19,919 nucleotides of DNA from an uncultured bacterium (lineage in GTDB: Bacteria; Armatimonadota; Zipacnadia; Zipacnadales; Zipacnadaceae), in contig CALFVE010000257.1 of the NCBI GenBank assembly GCA_937928475.1, positions 1 to 19,919 on the forward strand, given 5' to 3'. The notes beneath the pieces are model-generated. The model saw only the letters and a program-made list of their open reading frames with translations. It searched no databases and was not told the origin of the DNA. Positions within the stretch are counted from its first letter, which is position 1. Every line of letters starts with the position of its first letter. This document shows positions 7,661-16,000 of the stretch, in pieces. The position numbers were made by a program, and so were the translations under genes.

Positions 7661-10600
7661 TCAACGCGGTGGATTGACCAGTCCTTCGCTGCAAATGATC
7701 CTTGGCAGACTGTCGCGTTCCTCGCGTGGCGCGGAGAGGTCGGCGCGCTTGCCGAGGTCATGGGCCCGGTACAGTCTTGTCAGTTCGTGCAGCAGATCCG
7801 CGCCGGTGACGGCGTTCTTGCGCAAGCGATTCAGCTCGCGGTTGACGGCAGGAGTGGGAGGGAGGCGGAAGGCCGCCTCTAGGATGTTGATCTGCCCCTT
7901 GCGGTCCTCATCTCGGGCCTCACGGAACAGGAGGTGCAGTTCACGCAACACATACCGCTGGCCGGGCCGCAGGCTGACCGCATGTTCGCGTTCGGCCTCG
8001 CGGTGCTTGACCTCCTCGGCGAAGACTTGCTTCACCCTCATCACGACTCGGTTGTACCCCGCGGGCAACGGCTGCGGGTCAGTGAGTGGACCGCAACGAA
8101 TGGCGCTAAGCACTCGCGGTAGGTCACGAGAGACGATGTTGCCGGCAGCGTCAAGCAGGAACAGCTGCTGGTAGCGTCCAGCTTGACAGAATACGAAGGT
8201 GCCGGCAGCGTCGGCGCGCTTGGCAGTACGGATGCCGTCGCGCAGATCGGCTATCCTGGCGAACTCGGCGGGGGTTTCCTGCCGCAAGCGGCGCAGTTCT
8301 TCTTCGGCTTCGTTCAGGTCCAGAAACTCCTGCTCCTCGGGCCCGTCGATGAGGCTCGACTGGTCGCCCTCTGCCTCATAGATTGCGTACATGGCCTCTT
8401 CGTTGAGTTGTTCGGTGGGATCAAGAATCGCGGCGTCTTCACCGATGGTCTCGTGAATCTCGGCAATTCTCCTCGCCAGCTTCTCGCGGAGACCCAGGTT
8501 TTTCTCAAGCTCCGTCTCTGGCAGGAAGTTGAAGCCGTAGACCACATCGTGTTCCGCGCCGATGCGGTCAATGCGGCCAAAGCGTTGAATCAGTTTCACG
8601 GGGTTCCAGTGCAAGTCGTAGTTGATCATCATGCTGCAATCTTGGAGATTGAGACCCTCGGCCAGCACATCTGTCGCGACCAGAGTCATTATCTCCGTTT
8701 CGTGGGCGCCCATGCGATATTCCGGGTTGGCCTTGGGAGCGAACCGACCGACTACGCGGGCCTTACTCTTATCGCCGCTGAAGATCACCTCGATGTCGTC
8801 GTGCGCGCCGTCTGGGTTGAGTTGGTCGTACAGATACCGCGCCGTATCTGCATACTCCGTGAAGATCAGTCGCTTGCTGCCACGCAAGGGCTCCTGATCC
8901 AGCATTTCCTTGAGCCTCTGCAGCTTGGCGTCCTGTTCTGGACCAATGTTGCTTACCAGAGCCTCTATCCTCTGCAGAAGCCTTATATCATGGCGGATGT
9001 GCTGCCGGAGCAGGTCTACGTCGAAGTCGGCCGCGTCGTAACGACCGGTAACGGCTTGCAGAGCCTGGACGAGTTCGCTGTCCGTCATCTGGTCGGCCTC
9101 GTGCAGCAGGTCCTCCGCCTTTTCACCGGCGGCAACGATCCCCTCCTCCAGCGCCGCGACGAAGGCCTCGTGCGTGCGGATCATCCGGCGGACCGTCTCC
9201 CGAAAAGCGTAGACGCTGGATTCGAAGCGCTTGAAAAGCAATACTCGAATCAGTCCGCAGAGGTTGGCACCTGCCCGCTGCAGGCTGGCATAGGGCTCTG
9301 TGCGCTGTTTGTCCCGCGCGACGTAGTGCCACAGTCCGTAGCGGGCGTAGGTGAGCCCTTCACCGAGCGCGGCGCCGGGGACGCGACGGGTGACAGGTCT
9401 GCCCAGGTATCCGCGTATCTGCTGGTAAAGGCCCTGGTAGGTGGCCTCGATGCTATACTCCACCGTGCGCAGTTCCCGCTTGGGAAAGAACTGATGGCGC
9501 CCCCCCACCAGCACATAAGCCCGGCGTTGGCCCCTGCGGTACTCCTCGAAGCGATTGCGGTCCACGCGCTCATGGGTCTCGGCGTCGTAACCGTACCACT
9601 TCAGGATGTCGTTGCGTCGCCGACGCACGAGCACGTGGCGTAGCAAGTCGGGCAGGCTGCGCTCGCCCGCGTCGATCATTTTGAAGTACTCGCGGAGGTT
9701 AGGCGGGTCCACCGGCAAGTAGGTGGTCTCCCGCGGGTGGAAGAGCCTGATCTGGTGGTAGACATCCCAGGCGCTCTTGTTGCGGGGTGTCGCGGTCAGG
9801 AAGCAGCACTTGCGTCCCTGGTGCAGGTAGTCTTGCAGAATCTGGTAGCGCTGGGTGTCGCTGTAGCGGAAGTTGTGGCTCTCGTCTACCAGCACGAAGT
9901 CCCGGTCGGCGTAGAGTTCATCCTCAAGCAGCCGCTTGGTCTCGCCCATGCGGTCCTCCCGCAGGTAGCCCATGGAAAGCACCACTGCCCCCAGATCGTA
10001 AAGGTCATTGTATCGCCTCCACATCTCCACCAGCGCGGCCGGGCAGATAATCAGCGGACGCACGCCGGCTATATGCCGGAAGTGCTTGATGACCGCCGCG
10101 CCCACAAAGGACTTGCCCATCCCTACCACATCCGCCACGAAGCACCCACCCCACTGCCGGATCATCGCCACCGCCTGCTTTACCGCCACCCGCTGGAAGT
10201 CCGACAGCCGCCGGTTGATCTCGTCATCCCAGAGAATCTCCTGCGCCTCTTCGTCCTCCAGGCGGTCCTTGACCAGCGTGTACAGCGTCTTCATGTAAAT
10301 GTCGTACGGGCGCACGGGAGCGAGCGCCCACGACTGGCGCATCTCTTGCATCAGCGTCGCGTCGAAGTCCGCCGCCTCCTGCCACAGCGTCTCTAACCAG
10401 CGCACCAACTCGGCATGGTTGTCGTTGCCGTGCACCACCACGTTCAGTTCGGTGTTGTGCGTCACCCCGGCCAGCGTCAGATTGGAGGACCCCACGATGG
10501 CGATGCCTCGCTCCTGTCGCTCCACGGCGTTGCCGCTCTGGTCGTAGACCGGCCCGTAGTCGAAGATGTAGGCCTTGGCGTGCAGCCGGCCCTTGGTGTA

Positions 10601-11014
10601 GATGCGGACCTTCAGCCGGCCCTCCTCGTACATGCGCACCAGGCTGCGCAGCAGGGCCTCCGCCTCGTCCGTCTGCTCCATGTGGGCGATGTCCTCGCGC
10701 AGTTCCCTACCGGTCGCCACCACCGTATTCAGACTGTCGAGGTGCTTGGGATACCGTTGCTGCTCAAGGGCGTCGGCCACCAGTTCCAGGCGGCGCCGAC
10801 CCTCGGCCAGTTGCTCCAGCGTCTCCCGATTGGTGACGTTACCGATCAGCAACCGCAGTTCCCCCACCCCGGCCAGTCGCTCGGCGATAGCCTCAAACCC
10901 GGACAAAAAGAAGTACCCTACGGCAAACCGCGCCGCCTCCGTGGACTGCAGGATGCGGTTGATGTGGTCCACCAGCTTCTCTTCGCGGTTGTCTATGATG
11001 TCGTGGGAGGGCAT
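7661..11014 (-). CDS. PLD-nuclease/SNF2 (RapA-like) helicase fusion, predicted defence effector
   Basis: This is a 1117-residue protein. Residues 140-180 hold one phospholipase-D motif: H145-x-K147-x4-D152, then GSSN at 175-178. A single HKD of this kind is found in nucleases that act as dimers. Residues about 270-830 form a SNF2/RapA-type superfamily 2 helicase: Walker A GMGKS at 298-302, DESH at 377-380, TATP at 407-410, and motif VI QRFGRIDR at 810-817. A long helical insert (about 520-700) separates the two RecA halves. The C-terminal 250 residues are helical and uncharacterised. SD AGGAG lies 7 nt before ATG 11014. It follows the PIN gene by 27 bp and is the last gene of the island. The likely role is to translocate on DNA and cut unmodified or foreign DNA together with the Eco57I-like methyltransferase; that pairing is inference. 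A stand-alone repair helicase would be the alternative. Confidence 0.9.
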   Translation of the reverse strand: MPSHDIIDNREEKLVDHINRILQSTEAARFAVGYFFLSGFEAIAERLAGVGELRLLIGNVTNRETLEQLAEGRRRLELVADALEQQRYPKHLDSLNTVVATGRELREDIAHMEQTDEAEALLRSLVRMYEEGRLKVRIYTKGRLHAKAYIFDYGPVYDQSGNAVERQERGIAIVGSSNLTLAGVTHNTELNVVVHGNDNHAELVRWLETLWQEAADFDATLMQEMRQSWALAPVRPYDIYMKTLYTLVKDRLEDEEAQEILWDDEINRRLSDFQRVAVKQAVAMIRQWGGCFVADVVGMGKSFVGAAVIKHFRHIAGVRPLIICPAALVEMWRRYNDLYDLGAVVLSMGYLREDRMGETKRLLEDELYADRDFVLVDESHNFRYSDTQRYQILQDYLHQGRKCCFLTATPRNKSAWDVYHQIRLFHPRETTYLPVDPPNLREYFKMIDAGERSLPDLLRHVLVRRRRNDILKWYGYDAETHERVDRNRFEEYRRGQRRAYVLVGGRHQFFPKRELRTVEYSIEATYQGLYQQIRGYLGRPVTRRVPGAALGEGLTYARYGLWHYVARDKQRTEPYASLQRAGANLCGLIRVLLFKRFESSVYAFRETVRRMIRTHEAFVAALEEGIVAAGEKAEDLLHEADQMTDSELVQALQAVTGRYDAADFDVDLLRQHIRHDIRLLQRIEALVSNIGPEQDAKLQRLKEMLDQEPLRGSKRLIFTEYADTARYLYDQLNPDGAHDDIEVIFSGDKSKARVVGRFAPKANPEYRMGAHETEIMTLVATDVLAEGLNLQDCSMMINYDLHWNPVKLIQRFGRIDRIGAEHDVVYGFNFLPETELEKNLGLREKLARRIAEIHETIGEDAAILDPTEQLNEEAMYAIYEAEGDQSSLIDGPEEQEFLDLNEAEEELRRLRQETPAEFARIADLRDGIRTAKRADAAGTFVFCQAGRYQQLFLLDAAGNIVSRDLPRVLSAIRCGPLTDPQPLPAGYNRVVMRVKQVFAEEVKHREAEREHAVSLRPGQRYVLRELHLLFREARDEDRKGQINILEAAFRLPPTPAVNRELNRLRKNAVTGADLLHELTRLYRAHDLGKRADLSAPREERDSLPRIICSEGLVNPPR

Positions 11015-11041
11015 CTTTCACTCCTGAGGGGCCGGCGCCGG

Positions 11042-11470
11042 CTACTCGCGCAGAGCCTCGGCGCGCTCAATGCCGGGTACAGAAGAGAGCTTGCGGTCGA
11101 AGGAGTAGAGACGACCGTCGGAGTCGCTAAGGGCGGCGGCGCAGGCGCAGGCATCGCCGAAGTGCTGCACCGACTCGGCAAACAGCCTCAGGGCCCGCAC
11201 GTAACGCTCCTTGCCCAGCACCGCCACGCCGTCCATCTGCACCAGGGGGACCAGCGCCTCGCTGATCTCGCTGTTGGGCAGTCTGTAGACGGAGGAGAGC
11301 ACGAAAACGACCTCCGCCAAGGTGACGGGATCGCACACCGCTACCATCTTGCCGGCGGCGACGTCGTGCCAGATAGCGCGGGCGTGGGCCGCCAGTTCCT
11401 CGTCGTCGCGCAGCAGGTAGCGCAGGATTACGTTCGCGTCTATCGTCCAGCGAGGCGGGGGGCTACTCAT
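11042..11470 (-). CDS. PIN-domain ribonuclease, VapC-type toxin
   Basis: This 142-residue protein has the full PIN acidic quartet: D11 (TIDAN), E53 (LAEVV), D106 (FGDAC) and D125 (SFDRK). PIN enzymes cleave RNA with Mg2+ or Mn2+, and VapC toxins usually cut tRNA or rRNA. The gene begins inside the end of the AbrB-type gene (overlap 11463-11470), which is the usual antitoxin-toxin order and spacing. It ends 27 bp before the helicase gene. The pair therefore looks like a type II toxin-antitoxin unit placed inside a defence operon. The RNA target is not known. No residues look damaged. Confidence 0.88.
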   Translation of the reverse strand: MSSPPPRWTIDANVILRYLLRDDEELAAHARAIWHDVAAGKMVAVCDPVTLAEVVFVLSSVYRLPNSEISEALVPLVQMDGVAVLGKERYVRALRLFAESVQHFGDACACAAALSDSDGRLYSFDRKLSSVPGIERAEALRE

Positions 11471-11717
11471 CGGCCACCTGTTCGGCTACCGCCTGCTCCA
11501 TGGCCCGCCGCTCAGCCTCCCAGGACCCCCGCTTCCGTCCCTGCACGTACTTGTGGAAGATGCCGTCCAGTTGGCTAAGGGTCTTGAGGGCGCGCAGGGT
11601 AATCTCGTCCTCGCCCACCTCCACGAGCAGTTCGCGACCGGGTGTCCAGCCCATCCTCTTCCGAACCGCGGCAGGCAAGGTGATCTGTCCTTTGTCAGAT
11701 ATTCTTACCTTCGGCAT
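11463..11717 (-). CDS. AbrB/MazE-like antitoxin (SpoVT-AbrB domain), VapB-type
   Basis: This is an 84-residue protein. The first 45 residues are a swapped-hairpin AbrB DNA-binding domain (MPKVRISDKGQITLPAAVRKRMGW, then a strand run with VEVGEDEITLRAL). The C-terminal half (SQLDGIFHKYVQGRKRGSWEAERRAM) is helical and would bind and block the PIN toxin. ATG 11717 is chosen over an in-frame GTG at 11726 because AGAGGTG lies just upstream of it. The last 8 bases overlap the PIN gene, so the pair is translated together. Antitoxins of this class usually repress their own operon. Confidence 0.9.
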   Translation of the reverse strand: MPKVRISDKGQITLPAAVRKRMGWTPGRELLVEVGEDEITLRALKTLSQLDGIFHKYVQGRKRGSWEAERRAMEQAVAEQVADE

Positions 11718-11786
11718 ACGATTCACCTCTGTGCCGAGATAGTAGCAATATTCCGAAGGAAGGACAAGTAGGAGAGACCCTTCCCC

Positions 11787-12022
11787 TCAGCGTCGCCCGG
11801 CGGCGCGGCGCAGGCGCTCCCAGGTGCGCTCCAGGTCTCCCCGCTCCAGTTCCTGCCGCCCCCGGTCGGTCATCACCCAGATACCCCGCCGTCTGCTCGC
11901 GCTCAGCGGCCCCGCCGCCACCAGGTCGCGGCGTACCCACCGGGCGCGGTCACCAGCAGGCCGCTCAATTCCTCGACGGCCCTCTCCAACGCCGCCCGCA
12001 CGCCAGCCTGCGCTTCCTGCAT
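11787..12022 (-). pseudogene. Frameshifted Mrr_N-like winged-helix gene remnant
   Basis: An ATG at 12022 with Shine-Dalgarno AAGGAGG (12029-12035, 6-nt spacer) opens a frame beginning MQEAQAGVRAALERAVEEL that stops after 39 codons at 11903. The frame two bases further on continues as RARWVRRDLVAAG, then RRRGIWVMTDRGRQEL, and ends at TGA 11787-11789. That second part matches the C-terminal wing of Mrr_N-type DNA-binding winged helices (an A/W-rich helix with LxxAG, then RRG and an aromatic-T-GR strand). No start codon lies in the second frame between its upstream stop and these residues, so a 1-base indel near 11940-11955, in a C/G run, is the simplest account. The joined protein would be about 78 residues. 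Either the gene is decaying or the assembly has an error here. It lies between DUF3800 and AbrB on the same strand. Confidence 0.65.
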
Positions 12023-12120
12023 GGTGGGCCTCCTTCCTCTACGAAGCACGTGTCGAATCCGCGCCAACCGCGATTACTCATCCTCGGGCGTGTAATCCAT
12101 GAGATCTCACCATGGGCATG

Positions 12121-13008
12121 TCAGTTCCTTGTGGGCGCCTTGTCTTCAGGGCGCTGCGGATTGTATGCCCAGAAGTTGACAGGTTGCCTGGGATCGCGTG
12201 TTACGAGATGCTTCTCGGTCCGCAGGCCTACCCCAAGGCGAAGCGACTTGCAGGTTTCGTAAAGGCTGATCAGCAGGCGGTACTTGCATGACTTGCCGCG
12301 GGAGAGCCTTGGCGAGTCGCCAAAGACGAGATCGAGGCCGGGCAGCGTGGAGGCACACTCCTGGGCTTGCGCCCAGCGAAGACAGCGCTCGCCTTCATCG
12401 TAGCTGAAACTCGCGAGGCCAGCGAAGAGGTCCGCCAGTTGGACAAGCACCTCGGAGGCTGAATCGATCTCTTCGACTGACATGACCTCAATGCGCGTGT
12501 CCTCGAACTCGATTAGTGTGGGGTGGCCGGGCGTTGTCCTTCGTGGGCCACGAACTGGGGTCATGTTCAGGTACGGGGCTAAGCCGGACCAGTCGTAGCC
12601 TTCCCCGGCGTCCAAGATCAGCCGCCAGCGAGGGTGGGCGTGCCTCTTCGCGACTTTTGTGAAGAGATGGAAGGCCATTCTGCCAGTATTCGCGGCGTCG
12701 TCACGCCCCACGATGGTGTGCCTCTCGTCATGCAGGTCCCAGGTGAGAACATCGATGCGAACCCCGCCGCTGTAGGCCGCGCGAAGTGCGGCGTCCACGA
12801 AACCCTGCGCAGCGGCGCTGCTCACAGCGTCGCCGGTCAGTCTTGCGAACTTCACTTCCCGCCCGCAAGGTACCATCGGGCAGAGCTTGTCGCGCAATCG
12901 ACACAGCACAGACGCTGACCCAGAGATTGCCGCCAGACTCTGATATCGTCCGGTGGCTCCTGCTGACTTGTCGCAGTAGAGTTCAAAAGGCTCGCTGCGA
13001 AGAGACAT
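12121..13008 (-). CDS. DUF3800-domain protein (RNase H-like fold)
   Basis: This 295-residue protein carries the four acidic positions expected for DUF3800, a predicted nuclease related to RNase H-fold transposases: D13 (LYCDKSAG), E51 (REVKF), D133 (RLILDAG) and D193 (QLADLFAG). The last motif is the typical C-terminal signature. The first motif has Lys-Ser after Asp where most relatives have Glu-Ser or Glu-Ala. ATG 13008 lies 6 bp after the methyltransferase stop, with AGGAGGAG at 13021-13028 as binding site, so the two are likely co-transcribed. DUF3800 genes are frequent in defence islands but their activity has not been settled. Here it could be a nuclease partner or an independent passenger. 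Function is open; family assignment is good. Confidence 0.82.
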   Translation of the reverse strand: MSLRSEPFELYCDKSAGATGRYQSLAAISGSASVLCRLRDKLCPMVPCGREVKFARLTGDAVSSAAAQGFVDAALRAAYSGGVRIDVLTWDLHDERHTIVGRDDAANTGRMAFHLFTKVAKRHAHPRWRLILDAGEGYDWSGLAPYLNMTPVRGPRRTTPGHPTLIEFEDTRIEVMSVEEIDSASEVLVQLADLFAGLASFSYDEGERCLRWAQAQECASTLPGLDLVFGDSPRLSRGKSCKYRLLISLYETCKSLRLGVGLRTEKHLVTRDPRQPVNFWAYNPQRPEDKAPTRN

Positions 13009-13014
13009 GAGCAG

Positions 13015-16000
13015 TCATGCCTCCTCCTGTAAAGCCAGTCTACCTCGCCTAGTGGTGACCCGACGGGCCTTTCCTATCCTCCGCTCAACGTAGTGGACGA
13101 CGGCTGCATGCAGCGCGGCCAAAGCGTCCGCCGCGTCTACACCGATAAGCCGAAGGACTTCTCTGTCCAGGTGCACCCGGTCGGGCCGGAGCACTTCATC
13201 TGAGCAAAGCAGCGTCTCGCGGGCCGCGACGGTCCTGTAAGCATCAACGAGGTCCGCATCTCCTTCCCGGAACACAGGCAGCCCTGATAGCCATTCGGTT
13301 GTCACGAAGATGCCGCCATGGTTGAGTTGGTATCCTTCTGCTTCAACTAACAGCGCTGTCACGGAACTGTTTAGGTAGGCTTTGGTGGCTTCCGGCAAGT
13401 CACCGGAGATCGTGTAGAACACCTTGTCGGCCACATAGCCTGCGGGGCACTCATACACAATGTGGCGTTCGAAGAATGCCGAAGGCCAAAGCATGGCCGG
13501 TGCTTCAGGGCCGCTCAGAGAGTACCAAGGCGATCGTCCGCTACAGCTTGGCACTTCGTGGAACCCCTCTGACTCACCCCATGATACATATTGGAGAGCC
13601 GCCCTCCCGACAAGGTCGTTGCGCGGCACCTTGCACCAGAAGATGAGCACCCCGCTGGTTCGCATCCGGATAGAGTAGTAATCGCGAGGCGTCTTGATCA
13701 CCGGCCTCAGGAACTCCGCCTCGATGGCCATGCCCTCCGGCAGGCCCTCGTGCTTGGGGATCAGTCGGTAGTAGTCCCCGTCCCGCTCGATGGCGAAGTG
13801 CTTGCTGGGCAGGTAGAAAAACTCATTACACCCGGTCTTGATCCCGAACCTTACCTCGGCGATATCGCCGAGGCGGACCAGGCGGTCGCCGGCCTTCTCC
13901 AGGATGGTCCAGTAGATGTCGGGGGCGCGCAGGTACTTGCCGCCCCACTTGTTGCCCGTGTACCGCGCCGTCGAGAGCAGGGCGCGGCCCTTGCCGCGCC
14001 GAGGCGGCGGCGCCTCCGCCTCCTCGTCTTTCTCCAGGCCCTCCTCCAGCAGCCGCGCCTGGGGCACCGCATTGAGGCGGTACTCCGGCGTGACCTTGCG
14101 CCCGCTCGCCGCCTCGATCTCCTCGAAGACCACCGCCACCCCGGACCCATCCCGCTCCACGGGCAGCAGGTACTCAAAGGGCACGGTGAACATGACGAAG
14201 CGGGCGGTCTTATCCAGGCCCCAGTCGCGCGCCTGGCGGGGGGCGGCCAGCAGGACGATGACCGTGTTGACGTCGGCCTCGGCGAAGGAGCGCTTGGCCT
14301 GGTTGTCTATCACCAGCCGCACCTGGCTTTGGCGCAGGAGGAACTCCTGCAGGTCGGCGCCGTAGCCCACATCCAGCCACGAGTTGGAGGTGATGAAGCA
14401 GAAGGAGCCCTGAGGGTTGAGCAAGCGCAGGCCGCGGAAGTAGAAGTAGACGTACAGGTCGTTTTTCGCCTGTAGTTTCCGGGCGGCCTTGCCGGTGGCG
14501 TGGCTATAGGCGAAGTAGTCGGGAAAGGACTCATAAACCGCGCGCGCCAGTTTGCCCTTGTACTCGCGCTTGTTTTCGGGCGTGATCCGCTCGCGGGACA
14601 GGCGCGGGTCGGCAATCTTCTCCTGGCGCACATAGGGCGGATTGCCGATGACGATGTCGAAGCCCTGACTGTCGCCCTCGAAGATTTCGACGAAAGCGAT
14701 ATTCCAGACGAAGGGAACGTCGTGCGCGGTGCGCAGGGCCTGGCGGGCCGCGCAGACGCGCTCGCGCTCCTCGGTGAGGGCCTCCACCTGGCGCTGCCAC
14801 TCCTGGGCTTCCAGTTCCATCTGGTGGGGCTTTTCGTCTTTGCTGCCGTCGAGACGGATCTGCGTCGCGCGCGGGCCGTGTATCTTGCGGCGCAGATCAC
14901 TGATCTGGTTTTGCAGCCGCTGGTCCTGCTCGTCAAGAATGGCGCGGAACAGGCGCAGTTCTTGCTGCTGCGCCTGCTCCGGAGTTTGGTACTCACAGTC
15001 CTCGTCGTTATGGTAGAACTTGGCCTTCTCCCGGCGGTGTTCTCTGATGCGGTCCCGCAGCGACCGCGAGAGGCCGGCGGTGTGCAGGTAGGCGAGATTG
15101 ACGCCGCCGACCTCCTCGACCAGGCTATCCCCGCCGCGGATATGGAAGGTGAAGTGGGGCAGGAGGGGCTCGTTGCGGAAGTGCAGTTCGGCGGGCGTGA
15201 ACTCGGCGTCAATAATCAGCGCCAGCCAGAGGCGGAGTTCTGCGACGTGGCAGGCCCAGGGCATGACATCCGCGCCGTAGAGGCTGCGGGCGATGATCTC
15301 CTTCTTGCGCTCATAGGACGAGACGGCGGCGCCCCTTTGCCGCTCGGCGCGCTCCAGCAAGTCGTTGAGGATGCTCAGCATGCCCACCAGAAAGGAGCCG
15401 GAACCGCAGGCCGGGTCCACGACGGTGATTTGGCGCAAGTGCTGCTCAATCTCGGGCCAGAGGCCTTTGTCCGCGACGCGGGCGTCGGCGGCCTCTTTCT
15501 CCGCCGGCTCGAGAGCAAAGACGAGTTCGTAGAGCAGGTCCTTGCGGTCCGGGCCGAGGTGATTGGCGAGGTTGTCCACCAGGGCCAGGCGGCACATCAG
15601 GTCAATCTCAGTGCGGGGCGTGTAGAAGATGCCGGCTTCGCCGCGCCGATCTTCGCGGGGTTCTTGTTCGGCGGCGTTCACCAGGCTCTCGTAGACCTTA
15701 CCGATCATCTCGGGGTCTACGGCGACTTCCTGGTCGAGGGGACTGTCCTCGGCGATGGTGAAGTTATAGCCGTCGAGGAAGTCTTTGATCGCAGCGAAGC
15801 GGTCGTCGCTGATGTGGAAGCGATGCTTGATATCGAGGTCGTTGCGCTTGAAGAGGCCGCCGTTGAGGAAGGGGGCCCTGGCAAGTGCGTCGCGGATGGG
15901 CTCGGGGAAGTGCTTGTGGCCGCCGTGGAAGCGGTTGTTGAAAGCCTCGAAAAACATCACCTGCAGCCAGCGTTCGACGAAAGAATCGCGCGGCTGGCGG

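Noticed and set aside
8183..9643. Long plus-strand open frame opposite the helicase
   Set aside because: Antisense shadow of the helicase gene; no domain or convincing start, while the minus strand carries helicase motifs.
12097..12115. Palindromic TGAGATCTCA with CCATG-like flanks after DUF3800
   Set aside because: A 10-bp perfect core at 12100-12109 with no T tract and no repeat elsewhere in the window; chance is plausible.
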